The notes: generated from the letters alone by a model not told the origin. A stretch of 64,000 nucleotides of DNA from an uncultured Oscillospiraceae bacterium (GCA_900546265.1 URCA01000003.1:85162-149161), one strand, 5' to 3'; shown: positions 1-8,602, counted from the first letter of the stretch. A program made the numbers and translations.

Positions 1-2
1 AA

Positions 3-293
3 CCGGTCAAACTGCTGCTCTGCCGGGCGGAGGGGACTTCCTACGAGCATTTTGTCCACAACATGGTGGAGGTAGAGGTGGAATATACCCTTAAATACAT
101 GGAGGTGCTGCGCCATCTGGGCAAGGATATCCCGCAGCTGGATCAATCCCTCTGCCATATCATCGCCAGCGGCATGTTCAACGGACTGTTTGAAATTGTA
201 ATCCACGATATGCCCCGCGAACAGGCATTCCAGGATGTGGCACAGTTTCGGAGCTTCTACACAGCCGGCTGGCTGAAATTGATGGGACAATAG
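3..293 (+). CDS. TetR-family regulator, C-terminal part (5' end outside window)
   Basis: An open frame runs in from the window edge (first full codon at 3) to a TAG at 291-293, giving about 96 residues. No DNA-binding domain is inside the window. The helical ligand/dimer-domain sequence, ending in a run such as FRSFYTAGWLKLMGQ, and the position directly in front of an ABC half-transporter pair fit the C-terminal half of a TetR-type repressor. The next gene starts 57 bases downstream, so the two may be cotranscribed, with the regulator controlling the transporter. The family call rests on C-terminal pattern and context, because the helix-turn-helix that would settle it is missing. Confidence 0.6.
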   Translation, partial: PVKLLLCRAEGTSYEHFVHNMVEVEVEYTLKYMEVLRHLGKDIPQLDQSLCHIIASGMFNGLFEIVIHDMPREQAFQDVAQFRSFYTAGWLKLMGQ

Positions 294-314
294 TCCTGTC
301 TTTTTTGCGCACGA

Positions 315-330
315 GTTAGTTATTGCTAAC
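315..330. promoter_or_regulatory. GTTAG-N6-CTAAC palindrome before the transporter pair
   Basis: GTTAG at 315-319 and CTAAC at 326-330 form an inverted repeat with a six-base spacer, just upstream of the ribosome site AAGGAGG (336-342). The same arms and spacer recur at 8427-8460 and 8895-8912. The half-sites resemble those of DtxR/IdeR-type metal regulators, but with a longer spacer. The regulator is unknown; the adjacent TetR protein is an alternative. Confidence 0.55.
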
Positions 331-350
331 CTTTGAAGGAGGTTGTTTGG

Positions 351-2165
351 ATGAAAAAACGAAAAAAGAACGATGTAGCTGCTTTGCTGGACTATGCGGG
401 CCGTTGCAAAGGCCTGACCTTCCTGGGCCTGGCTTTGTCGGCGGTGTCCATGCTGCTGAGCATGGCGCCGTACATCTGCATCTGGCTCGCGGCGCGGGAT
501 CTGATCGCCGTGGCACCGGACTGGACCCGGGCGGCGAATGTTGCGCAGTACGGCTGGCTGGCCTTCGCCTTTGCGGTGGGCGGCATTGTGATCTACTTTC
601 TGGGGCTGATGTGTACCCACCTGGCGGCCTTCCGCACGGCGTCCAACATCCGCAAGCAGGGCGTAGCCCACGTGATGAAGGCCCCGCTGGGCTATTTTGA
701 CGCCAACGCCTCCGGCCTTATCCGGGGCCGGCTGGACGCGGCGGCCGCCGATACCGAGACGCTGCTGGCCCACAACCTGGCGGATATTGTCGGCACGGTT
801 GTCATGTTCCTTGCCATGCTGGTGCTGATGTTCGTCTTCGACTGGCGGATGGGGGCCGCCTGCCTGCTGGCGGCGGTGATCTCGGTGATCGCTATGTTCT
901 CTATGATGGGCGGCAAAAACGCCAAGCTGATGGCCGAGTATCAGGCGGCCCAGGATCGGATGACCAAAGCGGGTACCGAGTATGTCCGGGGCATCCCCGT
1001 GGTGAAAATTTTCCAGCAGACGGTTTATTCCTTCAAGGCATTTCAGCAGGCTATTGAGGATTACAGCAGCAAGGCCGGGTACTACCAGGACAAGGTGTGC
1101 CGGGTGCCGCAGTCTGTCAATCTGACCTTTACGGAGGGCGCCTTTGTCTTCCTGGTTCCAGTCGTTTTGTTCCTTGCCCCCGGCGCACTGGCCGACGGTG
1201 ATTTTGCCGGGTTTGTCACGAATTTTGTTTTCTATGCGGTATTTTCTGCTATCATCTCCACGGCGCTGGCTCGCATCATGTTTGCTTCCGCCGGGACGAT
1301 GCTGGCGCATACCGCTCTGGGGCGCATCGATCAGGTGATGGACGCCCCGACACTGGAAGCGCCGGCGCATCCGAAAACGCCACACGGTAATCGGGTGGAA
1401 TTCAAGGATGTAAGCTTCACCTACGACGGTGCGGAAACTCCCGCCCTCTCCCACGTTTCCTTCACAGCAGAGCCGGGGCAGACCGTGGCGCTGGTCGGGC
1501 CCTCCGGCGGCGGCAAGACCACGGCCGCCAGTCTCATTCCCCGGTTCTGGGACGCCACCTCCGGCACAGTGGAGGTTGGCGGCGTGGACGTAAAGCAGAT
1601 CGATCCCCATGTGCTCATGGATCAGGTGGCTTTCGTCTTTCAGAACAGCCGGCTATTTAAGGCTTCCATTCTGGAAAATGTCCGGGCTTCCCGTCCGGAC
1701 GCCACAAGGGAGCAGGTGCTGGAGGCGCTGCAAGCCGCCCAGTGCGGGGATATCCTCGAAAAACTGCCGGACGGCATCGACACGCAGATCGGCACGGAGG
1801 GCACCTACCTCTCCGGCGGCGAGCAGCAGCGTATTGCTTTAGCCCGGGCGATCCTGAAGGACGCGCCCATCGTAGTGCTGGACGAGGCTACCGCCTTTGC
1901 CGACCCGGAAAACGAGGTCTTAATTCAGAAAGCCTTTGCCGTGCTGATCCGCGGCCGCACCGTCATCATGATCGCCCACCGCCTGTCTACCGTGGTCGGG
2001 GCGGATAAGATCATCGTTCTGGAGGAAGGCCGCGTTGCCGAACAGGGGACGCACAAAGTGCTCACCGCCGCGGGCGGTCTGTATGCCCGGATGTGGGCGG
2101 ATTACAACCGGGCGGTGCAGTGGAAGCTGACAGGCGGTTCCACCGGCGAAAAGGAGGCGGAGTAA
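351..2165 (+). CDS. ABC half-transporter (TM domain + ATPase), first of a pair
   Basis: A 604-residue protein with six-helix exporter-type membrane domain (about residues 20-310) followed by an ATPase domain. Walker A is GPSGGGKTT, signature LSGGEQQR, Walker B IVVLDEAT, with a D-loop and the H of AHRLS. The ATG at 351 is chosen because AAGGAGG lies 8 bases before it; the in-frame TTG at 333 sits upstream of that site. It ends in TAA directly followed by the ATG of a second half-transporter, so the two probably form a heterodimer. Tandem half-transporters of this shape include YbtPQ and IrtAB, which import metal-siderophore complexes, as well as many drug exporters. The metal-type operator upstream favours the first kind, but substrate is inference. 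Confidence 0.85.
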   Translation: MKKRKKNDVAALLDYAGRCKGLTFLGLALSAVSMLLSMAPYICIWLAARDLIAVAPDWTRAANVAQYGWLAFAFAVGGIVIYFLGLMCTHLAAFRTASNIRKQGVAHVMKAPLGYFDANASGLIRGRLDAAAADTETLLAHNLADIVGTVVMFLAMLVLMFVFDWRMGAACLLAAVISVIAMFSMMGGKNAKLMAEYQAAQDRMTKAGTEYVRGIPVVKIFQQTVYSFKAFQQAIEDYSSKAGYYQDKVCRVPQSVNLTFTEGAFVFLVPVVLFLAPGALADGDFAGFVTNFVFYAVFSAIISTALARIMFASAGTMLAHTALGRIDQVMDAPTLEAPAHPKTPHGNRVEFKDVSFTYDGAETPALSHVSFTAEPGQTVALVGPSGGGKTTAASLIPRFWDATSGTVEVGGVDVKQIDPHVLMDQVAFVFQNSRLFKASILENVRASRPDATREQVLEALQAAQCGDILEKLPDGIDTQIGTEGTYLSGGEQQRIALARAILKDAPIVVLDEATAFADPENEVLIQKAFAVLIRGRTVIMIAHRLSTVVGADKIIVLEEGRVAEQGTHKVLTAAGGLYARMWADYNRAVQWKLTGGSTGEKEAE

Positions 2166-3908
2166 ATGTTCAGCAAAAAGTTTCAGCGGAAATACGCCCT
2201 GACCGATCAGGGCCTGAAAAACACCAAAAAAGGCGCTTTCTGGACGGTGATCGTCAATCTAGTCGTCATGGTCGGCATCGGCGTTTTGTACCTGATGATG
2301 TCCGGCTTTATGGGGGCGCTGACCGACGGCAGCCCGCTGCCCGGCGTCTGGCTTTCCATCGGCCTGACCGTTTTATTTGTCCTGCTGTCCTTTATTACCC
2401 ATTTGCAGCAGTACAAGGCCACCTACGGGCTGGTGTACGGCGAGGTCAAAACGACCCGCCTGCGTCTGGCGGAACGGCTCCGCAAGCTGCCGCTGGGCTA
2501 CTTCGGCAAGCGGGATCTGGCCGACCTGACCGAAACCCTTATGGGGGACGTCAACCGCATGGAGCACGTCTGGAGCCATGTGCTGGGGTATCTGTACGGC
2601 GCTTATATTTCCACGGCGCTCATCGCCGTCTGCCTGCTCGTGTATGATTGGAGGATGGCGATCGCCTGCCTGTGGGGCGTGCCGGTGGCTTTCGGGCTGC
2701 TGTTCGGCAGCAGGAAGCTGGCCGCCCAGGCTTCCGAACGGACGAAAAAAGCCGCCGTCCGGGTCTCCGACGGCATCCAGGAGGCGCTGGAGAATGTGCG
2801 GGAAATCCGTGCCACCAACCAGGAGGGCCGGTATCTTGCAGGATTGAATCAAAAAATTGATGAACACGAAAAAATTATGATTAAGGGAGAGCTCTCCACC
2901 GGCCTGTTTGTCAACGCCGCCAGCGTGATTATGCGGCTGGGCGTGGCGACCACCATCCTGGTAGGAGCGAACCTCATCCTTTCCGGGCAGATCGACTTTA
3001 TGCTGCTGTTCCTGTTCCTGCTGGTCATCACCCGGGTCTATGCCCCCTTTGACCAGAGCTTGGCGCTGATCGCGGAGATGTTCATATCCCAGGTATCGGC
3101 CGACCGCATGAATGAGATCTATAATACCCCCACCGCGGAAGGCGCCGAGACGTTCTGGCCTCAGGGCCATGACATCGTATTTGAGCATGTGGGCTTTTCC
3201 TATGATGAGAAGGAAGTCCTGCACGACGTCAGCTTTACCGCCAAGGAGGGAGAAGTGACGGCGCTGGTCGGCCCCTCCGGTTCGGGCAAGAGTACCTGCG
3301 CAAGGCTGGCCGCCAGATTGTGGGATGTCACCAGGGGCTCTATTAAGGTGGGCGGCGTGGACATTTCCACCGTGGACCCGGAAGTGCTGCTCAGTGATTA
3401 CTCGATGGTGTTTCAGGACGTGGTGTTGTTTGACGATACGGTGATGGAAAACATCCGTCTCGGCAAACACGGAGCCACCGACGAGGAAGTGCTTGCCGCC
3501 GCCAAAGCCGCCAACTGCGACGAGTTTGTCCGCAGGCTGCCCAAAGGCTACGGCACCCCCATCGGGGAAAACGGTGCCAAGCTCTCCGGCGGGGAGCGCC
3601 AGCGCATCTCCATCGCCCGGGCACTGCTGAAAGATGCGCCTATCATCCTGCTGGATGAAGCCACCGCCAGTTTGGATGTGGAGAACGAAACCAAGGTGCA
3701 GGGGGCGCTCTCCCGCCTGCTGTCCGGCAAGACGGTGCTGGTCATCGCCCATCGGATGCGAACCGTGGAGGCGACGGACAAAATCGTTGTCCTGGCCGAC
3801 GGCAAAGTAGCGGAGCAGGGCTCCCCCTCGGAGCTGATGGAAAAGGGCGGCCTGTTCCGCCGGATGGTGGAGCTGCAGCGGCAAAGCGCCGACTGGAAGC
3901 TGGGGTAA
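2166..3908 (+). CDS. ABC half-transporter (TM domain + ATPase), second of a pair
   Basis: A 580-residue partner of the preceding gene, starting at the base after its stop codon. An N-terminal cytoplasmic stretch leads into six predicted membrane helices and then an ATPase domain with Walker A GPSGSGKST, signature LSGGERQR, Walker B IILLDEAT and switch histidine in AHRMR. Both subunits have complete catalytic motifs, so neither ATP site is visibly degenerate. The tight coupling implies equal synthesis and a heterodimeric transporter in the cytoplasmic membrane. A hairpin terminator follows about 50 bases after the stop. The protein family is certain; substrate and direction of transport are not shown by the sequence. 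Confidence 0.85.
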   Translation: MFSKKFQRKYALTDQGLKNTKKGAFWTVIVNLVVMVGIGVLYLMMSGFMGALTDGSPLPGVWLSIGLTVLFVLLSFITHLQQYKATYGLVYGEVKTTRLRLAERLRKLPLGYFGKRDLADLTETLMGDVNRMEHVWSHVLGYLYGAYISTALIAVCLLVYDWRMAIACLWGVPVAFGLLFGSRKLAAQASERTKKAAVRVSDGIQEALENVREIRATNQEGRYLAGLNQKIDEHEKIMIKGELSTGLFVNAASVIMRLGVATTILVGANLILSGQIDFMLLFLFLLVITRVYAPFDQSLALIAEMFISQVSADRMNEIYNTPTAEGAETFWPQGHDIVFEHVGFSYDEKEVLHDVSFTAKEGEVTALVGPSGSGKSTCARLAARLWDVTRGSIKVGGVDISTVDPEVLLSDYSMVFQDVVLFDDTVMENIRLGKHGATDEEVLAAAKAANCDEFVRRLPKGYGTPIGENGAKLSGGERQRISIARALLKDAPIILLDEATASLDVENETKVQGALSRLLSGKTVLVIAHRMRTVEATDKIVVLADGKVAEQGSPSELMEKGGLFRRMVELQRQSADWKLG

Positions 3909-3958
3909 GCGCTCCCGTATACAGCACAGGCGTTCTATTGTAAACATATTCTAAAAGG

Positions 3959-3998
3959 CCCGCAGGAAAAAGGTTGTTCCTCGTTTTCTGCGGGTTTT
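3959..3998 (+). terminator. Hairpin terminator after the transporter pair
   Basis: CCCGCAG (3959-3965) pairs with CTGCGGG (3988-3994), the stem extending inward through A-rich and T-rich stretches, followed by TTTT. It lies between the plus-strand transporter operon and the convergent minus-strand hydrolase gene and may work in both directions. Confidence 0.7.
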
Positions 3999-4019
3999 GC
4001 ATGATTGCGGTGTTTTTCC

Positions 4020-4883
4020 CTATATCCGCTTCCGGATATATTCCGTCACAAGTTCAGCATACCGCTCCAGCCGGACCATCAGCGCCAAGTGCCCGCCGGT
4101 CAGTCTTGTAACAACGGTGGGATGCGGCATAATGGCGATTAGGGAATCCTTGCAGGCCTGGTTGAAGGTGGTATCATCTTCGGACAGGATCAGCAGGACT
4201 TTGTCGTCCCACCTGGCAAAGTCTTGCTCTGTCATACTGAAATAGTTTTCCGCGTCACAGAGAAAGTCAATCATGTGGTATTCATAGGGCTTGGTGAGCA
4301 GCTCCAGCATGGCGCCGCACAGCTCTTCCATAACCGCTTTCTCCTGCGGGGTAAAACCGTCCGTTTTCTCTTTCATCACCGTCCATTTCATCAGGCGTTT
4401 GAAAAGGGAGAAAGGAAGAACCGATAAAAACTTTTTGGACTTCTTCTGGCCTTCCATCATCTTTTTCAGATGGCTGGACGCCTCATCGCCCATATCCTTC
4501 GCCAGGGAACAGGTGTTGGAAAGCAATAGCCCTTCCACCACCTCCGGATGCCGGGCGGCGATGATTTGAGCCACCACACCGCCCAGAGACTGGCCTACCA
4601 GCCAGGCTTTTTCCCCAAGTCGTTGCAGCAGCTCTGCCACGGCGTCGGCGAATTCGCCGTTGTCGGCAAACTGGATTTGATAGTCAAAGGCCAATACAGA
4701 AAAATCCCCTGCAAACCATTCAAAATGCCGGTAGAACAGATCGGAAAGGCCGATCCCGCCTGTCAATAAAACGACCGTTGCGGCCGCCTTCGGATTTCTG
4801 TAATAACGGTATGTAAATGGCTTCCCGTTGCCCAAGGTCATTGTCTGCGCCGGATACTTCCGGCGGAACTCCTCCAAGCTCAT
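4020..4883 (-). CDS. Alpha/beta hydrolase
   Basis: A 287-residue protein of alpha/beta-hydrolase fold. The nucleophile elbow is GQSLGG near residue 118, the acid is likely the aspartate of SEDDTTF near residue 236, and the histidine is in GGHLAL near residue 265, giving a Ser-Asp-His triad in the right order. No signal peptide is visible, so it is probably cytoplasmic. It is the last gene of a minus-strand run with two methyltransferases. In siderophore loci such hydrolases open ester bonds of the imported ligand; that role here is only inferred from the neighbouring transporter and operators. A general esterase is equally compatible with the sequence. Confidence 0.8.
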   Translation of the reverse strand: MSLEEFRRKYPAQTMTLGNGKPFTYRYYRNPKAAATVVLLTGGIGLSDLFYRHFEWFAGDFSVLAFDYQIQFADNGEFADAVAELLQRLGEKAWLVGQSLGGVVAQIIAARHPEVVEGLLLSNTCSLAKDMGDEASSHLKKMMEGQKKSKKFLSVLPFSLFKRLMKWTVMKEKTDGFTPQEKAVMEELCGAMLELLTKPYEYHMIDFLCDAENYFSMTEQDFARWDDKVLLILSEDDTTFNQACKDSLIAIMPHPTVVTRLTGGHLALMVRLERYAELVTEYIRKRI

Positions 4884-4915
4884 GTTTTCCTCCCGAAATA
4901 GATGCTTCGCCCGCG

Positions 4916-5731
4916 TTACTTCCTTCCCACCAGCAACCTGGAATCCCCCAGCATCATCAGCGCCGCCCGGCGGCGGGAACCGAAGGCTTCTTTCGCGGTA
5001 TCGATCAGCCGCACCTCCTGATAGCCCATATCCCGGAGCCTTTGCGCGAAAGCCTCCATATCTCCGTACATCCGGGGCTTCATCTCATCGTTCAGGGCGA
5101 ACACACCGCCCTTTTTCAGCACCCGCAGCGTTTCCAGCAACAGTTCGTGCTTATCCGCCCCGGTGATGTTGTGGTAGACATAGTTGCTCACCACGGCGTC
5201 AAAGCTTTCATCGGGAAAATCCAGCCTGTTGGCGTCACCATGCTGAAAGGTACACTGGGAACCCACGCCTTCACTGGCGGCGTTTTTCTCGCACATAGCC
5301 TGGCCGTATCCGTAGGCCGCGCCCCAGTAGTCGATGCCCGTTACTTTTGCCGACCGCCACGTCAGGGCAGCCCGGATGGTCAGCGCGCCGGAGCCGCAGC
5401 CTACATCCAGCAGCGTACCCTTTCCGTCGTAATCCAAATGAGAAAGGATGGTGTGATGCACCCGTTCCATCATACCGCCCCCACCGAAGGCATACTGCCG
5501 CCGGATCCAGGTGATCCAGCCAAGCAGCACAAGGAATATGGCTGCGGCGATAACGAATATCACGCCAAGCACTGTAAGGCGGAACACGGTAAACGACAGC
5601 ACGGCCAGCACCACCGTCAGAGCCAGGAGGCCTCTCACCAGCCGGAGCATCGAGACCGGCATCCAGTTTCCATAGTCCTCGCCGTGAGTGCCAAGACGGA
5701 TTGCCGCCTGTCGGGAATTGCTGTCTTGCAT
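4916..5731 (-). CDS. Membrane-anchored class I SAM methyltransferase
   Basis: A 271-residue protein. Residues about 30-75 form two hydrophobic helices, and the SAM-binding motif LLDVGCGSGAL follows near residue 115, with a typical Rossmann methyltransferase ending. The start at 5731 has AAGGAGATGATC upstream. The substrate is not identifiable. The N-terminal motif RLGTHGEDYGNWM is shared with a decayed gene at 7107-7271, so the cluster once held two copies. It lies 32 bases upstream of the hydrolase and reads with it. A role in metabolising the transporter's ligand, or in cysteine/thiol methylation, cannot be separated from sequence alone. Confidence 0.8.
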   Translation of the reverse strand: MQDSNSRQAAIRLGTHGEDYGNWMPVSMLRLVRGLLALTVVLAVLSFTVFRLTVLGVIFVIAAAIFLVLLGWITWIRRQYAFGGGGMMERVHHTILSHLDYDGKGTLLDVGCGSGALTIRAALTWRSAKVTGIDYWGAAYGYGQAMCEKNAASEGVGSQCTFQHGDANRLDFPDESFDAVVSNYVYHNITGADKHELLLETLRVLKKGGVFALNDEMKPRMYGDMEAFAQRLRDMGYQEVRLIDTAKEAFGSRRRAALMMLGDSRLLVGRK

Positions 5732-5770
5732 GATACGATCATCTCCTTACTTAGTTAAATCCTTCTTGTT

Positions 5771-6574
5771 TTATTCCACATGCACCATCTTCACCATACA
5801 AAATCGGTCGGATACACTCATGCTGAGTTTTGTGGAAAGCTTCAGTCCGGTCCTGCCGATATGCCGGTAATAGGGCTCCTCCGTAATGGCGCAGGCATCA
5901 CTGCCAATTTTCCGGGCAAGCTCCGCCGCAGAATCCACATAGAAAAACATCCTCGCGTCGGCATGGCCCATCTGCTTCATGTATTTCTTCCGCATCATAT
6001 CCATTCCTCTTTTGTTCACGCTGTCGAATACTAGCTCCATATTTCCGAAGCTTTGCAGCATCCGCAGAAGGGCAAGCACTTTTTCCTCTTCAAAATAGTG
6101 GAACAGACCGCCGGCAGTAACCAGCACCGGCGCATCCGGTGCATCGATACGAATCTGCCTGATCCAGCCATCGGAAAAGGCGTCGCCGGCAAAGTATGCC
6201 TGCCGTTCCGGTTCCGGGAGCAACGTCTTTCGATATTCCATGACATCCGGCAAATCGACAGCGTACCAGTGGGTATGCCCATCGTCGTTCCTGTAAAAGG
6301 TGGTCTCCAGTCCACACCCCAGTTCCGCGATTACGCCGTCTGGTTTGCGGCGGAGGAAGTCCCGGATATACCGGTCCATATTGGCGGAACGGGAAGCAGA
6401 AGCCAGCAGGGTGTACTGGCTCTGGGAACCTGTTTCCGCCAGGCCTTTTGGCAGCACATCTTTCAATGACAGGGCCTTTTCATCATACAAAATGTTTTGA
6501 AAATGCTCGCTGGCGTAGATCCTGCCCAGCATTGGAATAAACAAAGTGTTCTCTACAGCGTTGAATTCCGGCAT
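5771..6574 (-). CDS. SAM methyltransferase of the leucine carboxyl methyltransferase type
   Basis: A 267-residue protein. The start at 6574 follows AAGGAGGG at good distance; the frame stays open further upstream but overlaps the next gene, and that extension has no ribosome site. The motif AELGCGLETTFYR near residue 85, then YAVDLPDVME and a later FHYFEEEKV, follow the pattern of the PPM1/TcmP-type O-methyltransferases, which methylate carboxyl groups of polyketides, peptides or proteins. It sits between the membrane protein and the membrane-anchored methyltransferase in the same minus-strand unit. The family is fairly clear, the substrate is not. Confidence 0.75.
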   Translation of the reverse strand: MPEFNAVENTLFIPMLGRIYASEHFQNILYDEKALSLKDVLPKGLAETGSQSQYTLLASASRSANMDRYIRDFLRRKPDGVIAELGCGLETTFYRNDDGHTHWYAVDLPDVMEYRKTLLPEPERQAYFAGDAFSDGWIRQIRIDAPDAPVLVTAGGLFHYFEEEKVLALLRMLQSFGNMELVFDSVNKRGMDMMRKKYMKQMGHADARMFFYVDSAAELARKIGSDACAITEEPYYRHIGRTGLKLSTKLSMSVSDRFCMVKMVHVE

Positions 6575-6594
6575 AATATCCCTCCTTATTGTTC

Positions 6595-7110
6595 CTACCG
6601 CAGCATATCCATGAGCACTCCCAGCCCTGCCTGCGCCGCCGCCATCAGGGGGCAGAGGATCAGCGGCCATTGCAGCAGATGTTCCGGCAGGGCGTAGCTT
6701 TTCATCCATGCCTTGAACCCATAGCCGGGGTGCCCTTCCGTACCGGGAATGACAAAACGGCGCTTCGCCTTTTTCTGGATGAGAAAGATGTCCAGAAAAA
6801 ACAGGTCGCACAGGTTTACCATCATCCACTGGATATATCCTGTCAGCGCCATCTGCCAAAACCCCTGCGTGCCGCCTTCCACCATGCTGACTGCGCCGTA
6901 GATCAAAAGGGGCAGCAGCTCCCCAAAACAGATCCACAGCCAGTAAAAGCGGTTCTCCGCTTTTGTGGGCGGTTCCGGCGCGTCCCTGATAATAGCCGGC
7001 GGATAGCTGGGAAACATCAGCCGGGGGGCATACAGCGCCACGGCAGCGGCAAATACATTAAAATAGGCTGCCATGGCAAACCCGTCCAATATTGTCCGCA
7101 GCCAGTTCAT
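6595..7110 (-). CDS. Small integral membrane protein of unknown function
   Basis: A 171-residue protein with about four hydrophobic segments: residues 8-30, 58-75, 85-110 (tryptophan-rich) and 145-168. I do not recognise a family. Its ATG overlaps the stop of the decayed upstream frame as ATGA, which is a normal translational-coupling arrangement, so the gene was once coupled to an intact upstream protein. It lies just ahead of the TcmP-type methyltransferase and is probably part of the same transcript. Confidence 0.65.
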   Translation of the reverse strand: MNWLRTILDGFAMAAYFNVFAAAVALYAPRLMFPSYPPAIIRDAPEPPTKAENRFYWLWICFGELLPLLIYGAVSMVEGGTQGFWQMALTGYIQWMMVNLCDLFFLDIFLIQKKAKRRFVIPGTEGHPGYGFKAWMKSYALPEHLLQWPLILCPLMAAAQAGLGVLMDMLR

Positions 7111-7271
7111 CGGGACACCTCCTTAAATTCCATCCGCACGATTTGCAGATGCATCGGCCCGTCGGCGATTTTAGCCAGAAGATAGAATATAGGGGCAGAC
7201 ATTCAGCTTCCATAATCTTCTCCGTATGTTCCGAGATGAATACCGCTTTGCTCAATTCTACTTATTTTCAT
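7107..7271 (-). pseudogene. Decayed methyltransferase: N-terminal stub joined to another gene's end
   Basis: From an ATG at 7271, with AAAGGAG 8 bases ahead, the frame reads SGIHLGTYGEDYGS and then TGA (7203-7205). The intact methyltransferase at 4916-5731 has RLGTHGEDYGNWM at the same place, so the TGA replaces the tryptophan codon. The frame then continues with MSAPIFYLLAKI and runs to a stop overlapping the next gene as ATGA. The stub therefore looks like a methyltransferase start fused by deletion to the last codons of a coupled gene. Confidence 0.7.
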
Positions 7272-7313
7272 CCTGTTCACTCCTTTTGGAAAGTATTCTT
7301 CACCAAAGCAACA

Positions 7314-7350
7314 CAGCGGCAGGAGACGATATATTTGCCTCCCGCCGCTG
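7314..7350 (-). terminator. Possible terminator after flavodoxin
   Basis: CAGCGGC (7314-7320) pairs with GCCGCTG at 7344-7350, the stem continuing with AGGAG/CTCC. The T-run that should follow on the minus strand is weak, so it may only reduce read-through into the methyltransferase genes. Confidence 0.4.
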
Positions 7351-7364
7351 CATTCGTTTTCTTT

Positions 7365-7787
7365 TTAAGCCAGTGCCGCACCCAGCTCACGGCACGCCGC
7401 CATGGCGTCGTCATCCGGTGCCTCATTGCAAATTACGCTGTCGCAGACAAGATTGGCTCCGTCATCGCCGCAGCGTTCCTCCCAGCTACGCATCCATTCT
7501 CCATCGCCCCAGCCATAGGAGCCGAACAAGGCGATGCTCTTTCCGCGCAAGTCCCCCTCGCAGGCGGCGAACATCGGTTCAAATTCGCTCTCCTCCAGCT
7601 GTTCCGCCCCCATAGAAGGGCAGCCAAAGGCGATAGCGTCGTAACCGCCGACCTTGTCTGCCGAAAATTCGGAGGCGGTGAGCAGGGACACCTCTGCGCC
7701 CTTTCCTTTTGCGCCTTCCGCTACGGCTGACGCCATAGCTTCGGTATTGCCGGTACCGCTCCAATAAACAACTGCAACTTTACTCAT
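7365..7787 (-). CDS. Flavodoxin
   Basis: A 140-residue short-chain flavodoxin. The FMN-phosphate loop WSGTGNTE is at residues 9-16; GSYGWGDGEW near residue 90 supplies the loop contacting the isoalloxazine ring. The ATG at 7787 gives the normal MSKVAVVYWSG start; an in-frame TTG at 7799 is less likely. Flavodoxin replaces ferredoxin as electron carrier when iron is short, and in Clostridia it is commonly placed beside DUF3793 genes. Here the DUF3793 gene lies 43 bases upstream and carries a palindromic operator at its promoter, so iron-responsive expression of both is the likely arrangement. Confidence 0.9.
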   Translation of the reverse strand: MSKVAVVYWSGTGNTEAMASAVAEGAKGKGAEVSLLTASEFSADKVGGYDAIAFGCPSMGAEQLEESEFEPMFAACEGDLRGKSIALFGSYGWGDGEWMRSWEERCGDDGANLVCDSVICNEAPDDDAMAACRELGAALA

Positions 7788-7830
7788 AACACAAAACAAC
7801 CTTTCTCTCTGATTTATTATGGTAGAAACA

Positions 7831-8382
7831 TCAACCAGCTACGGTAAGCTGCTCGATGGATTTCCCCTGCTGCCACTGCTGAAAATAAATCCTGCTGCAC
7901 AGATTATATTTTTCAAAAGTGCTTTTTGCTTTCCGCTCATCTCCGTATACCTTCCAACAGCCCAGGCACTTGTGATTGCCGGACTTGTTACGGATGAACC
8001 CCAGAACATCCTCCGGAGGATAACTCAAAAACAATCCGATCTCATGGGGAAATTCCTTCGCAGTCCGGAGGCGGTAGATCAGGTGCAGCACACAGGCGTT
8101 GAGATTTTCCGGTGTGTAGCCATATTGCAGCAGCAGTTCCCTGACACGCTGATCTGCCAGATCGCTTTCCAGCGCATGAGGGCGGTAGACGTAGATTAGA
8201 GCACGACCCCCGCAAACCCTGAGCGGCAGGATGCGGATCCCTCTGGGAACCAGTTTTCGGTTTAAGCCGGATAATGCCTTCGTCAGTTCCTTCCTGCACG
8301 GACAGTCGCAGGAAAACAGGTTGCCGGTCTTGATCCCTGCAAGGGTGGGGGAACAATGACGGATCACTAAATCTTCTGACAT
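7831..8382 (-). CDS. DUF3793 family protein
   Basis: Matches the DUF3793 pattern: RHCSPTLAGIKTGNLFSC near the start, RVCGGRALIYVYRP, and the ending LGCWKVYGD plus a region with YNLC. I place the start at 8382 (183 residues), where GAAGGGAAAG lies upstream; a longer frame begins at 8433, but that ATG is inside the operator palindrome. Function of the family is not established; it is recurrently linked to iron transport and flavodoxin genes in Clostridia. It probably forms an operon with the flavodoxin. Confidence 0.8.
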   Translation of the reverse strand: MSEDLVIRHCSPTLAGIKTGNLFSCDCPCRKELTKALSGLNRKLVPRGIRILPLRVCGGRALIYVYRPHALESDLADQRVRELLLQYGYTPENLNACVLHLIYRLRTAKEFPHEIGLFLSYPPEDVLGFIRNKSGNHKCLGCWKVYGDERKAKSTFEKYNLCSRIYFQQWQQGKSIEQLTVAG

Positions 8383-8426
8383 GGACACTTTCCCTTCGTA
8401 ATTCACGGCAAAAGCAACAGTTCCTT

Positions 8427-8460
8427 TGCACATAAGTTAGTCTATGCTAACTTATGTGCA
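8427..8460. promoter_or_regulatory. 34-bp perfect palindrome with GTTAG-N6-CTAAC core
   Basis: TGCACATAAGTTAG (8427-8440) and CTAACTTATGTGCA (8447-8460) are exact reverse complements around a six-base spacer. It sits upstream of the DUF3793 gene. It is not a terminator: there is no T-run after the stem in either direction. The inner core equals the boxes at 315-330 and 8895-8912, so it is most likely a repressor operator. Confidence 0.65.
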
Positions 8461-8602
8461 AAAAAATGCGCCTCTGCTCACTGGGCTTAACAATGCTTTG
8501 GACTGCTTTTCTCTCTGCATGGTGATTGCGTTTCCCTTTGGTGCGAAAAACGGCAGACAAATTCTTAGTAACGTCTCTTTCCGGATCTTCGTATTGCAGG
8601 AT

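Noticed and set aside
2373..3947. Long minus-strand open frame (524 codons) opposite the second ABC half-transporter
   Set aside because: It lies fully antisense to a gene with complete ABC motifs; GC-rich codon structure opens this frame, and it shows no domain or ribosome site.
4817..5758. Plus-strand open frame of 313 codons
   Set aside because: Antisense to the membrane methyltransferase; composition is His/Pro/Gln-rich as expected for a mirror frame.
7058..7255. 65-codon minus-strand frame
   Set aside because: The overlapping frame with homology to the methyltransferase start explains the DNA better; this one overlaps the membrane-protein gene.
8427..8460. Palindrome as a terminator
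   Set aside because: No T-run follows the stem in either direction, and the core recurs at two other promoters.
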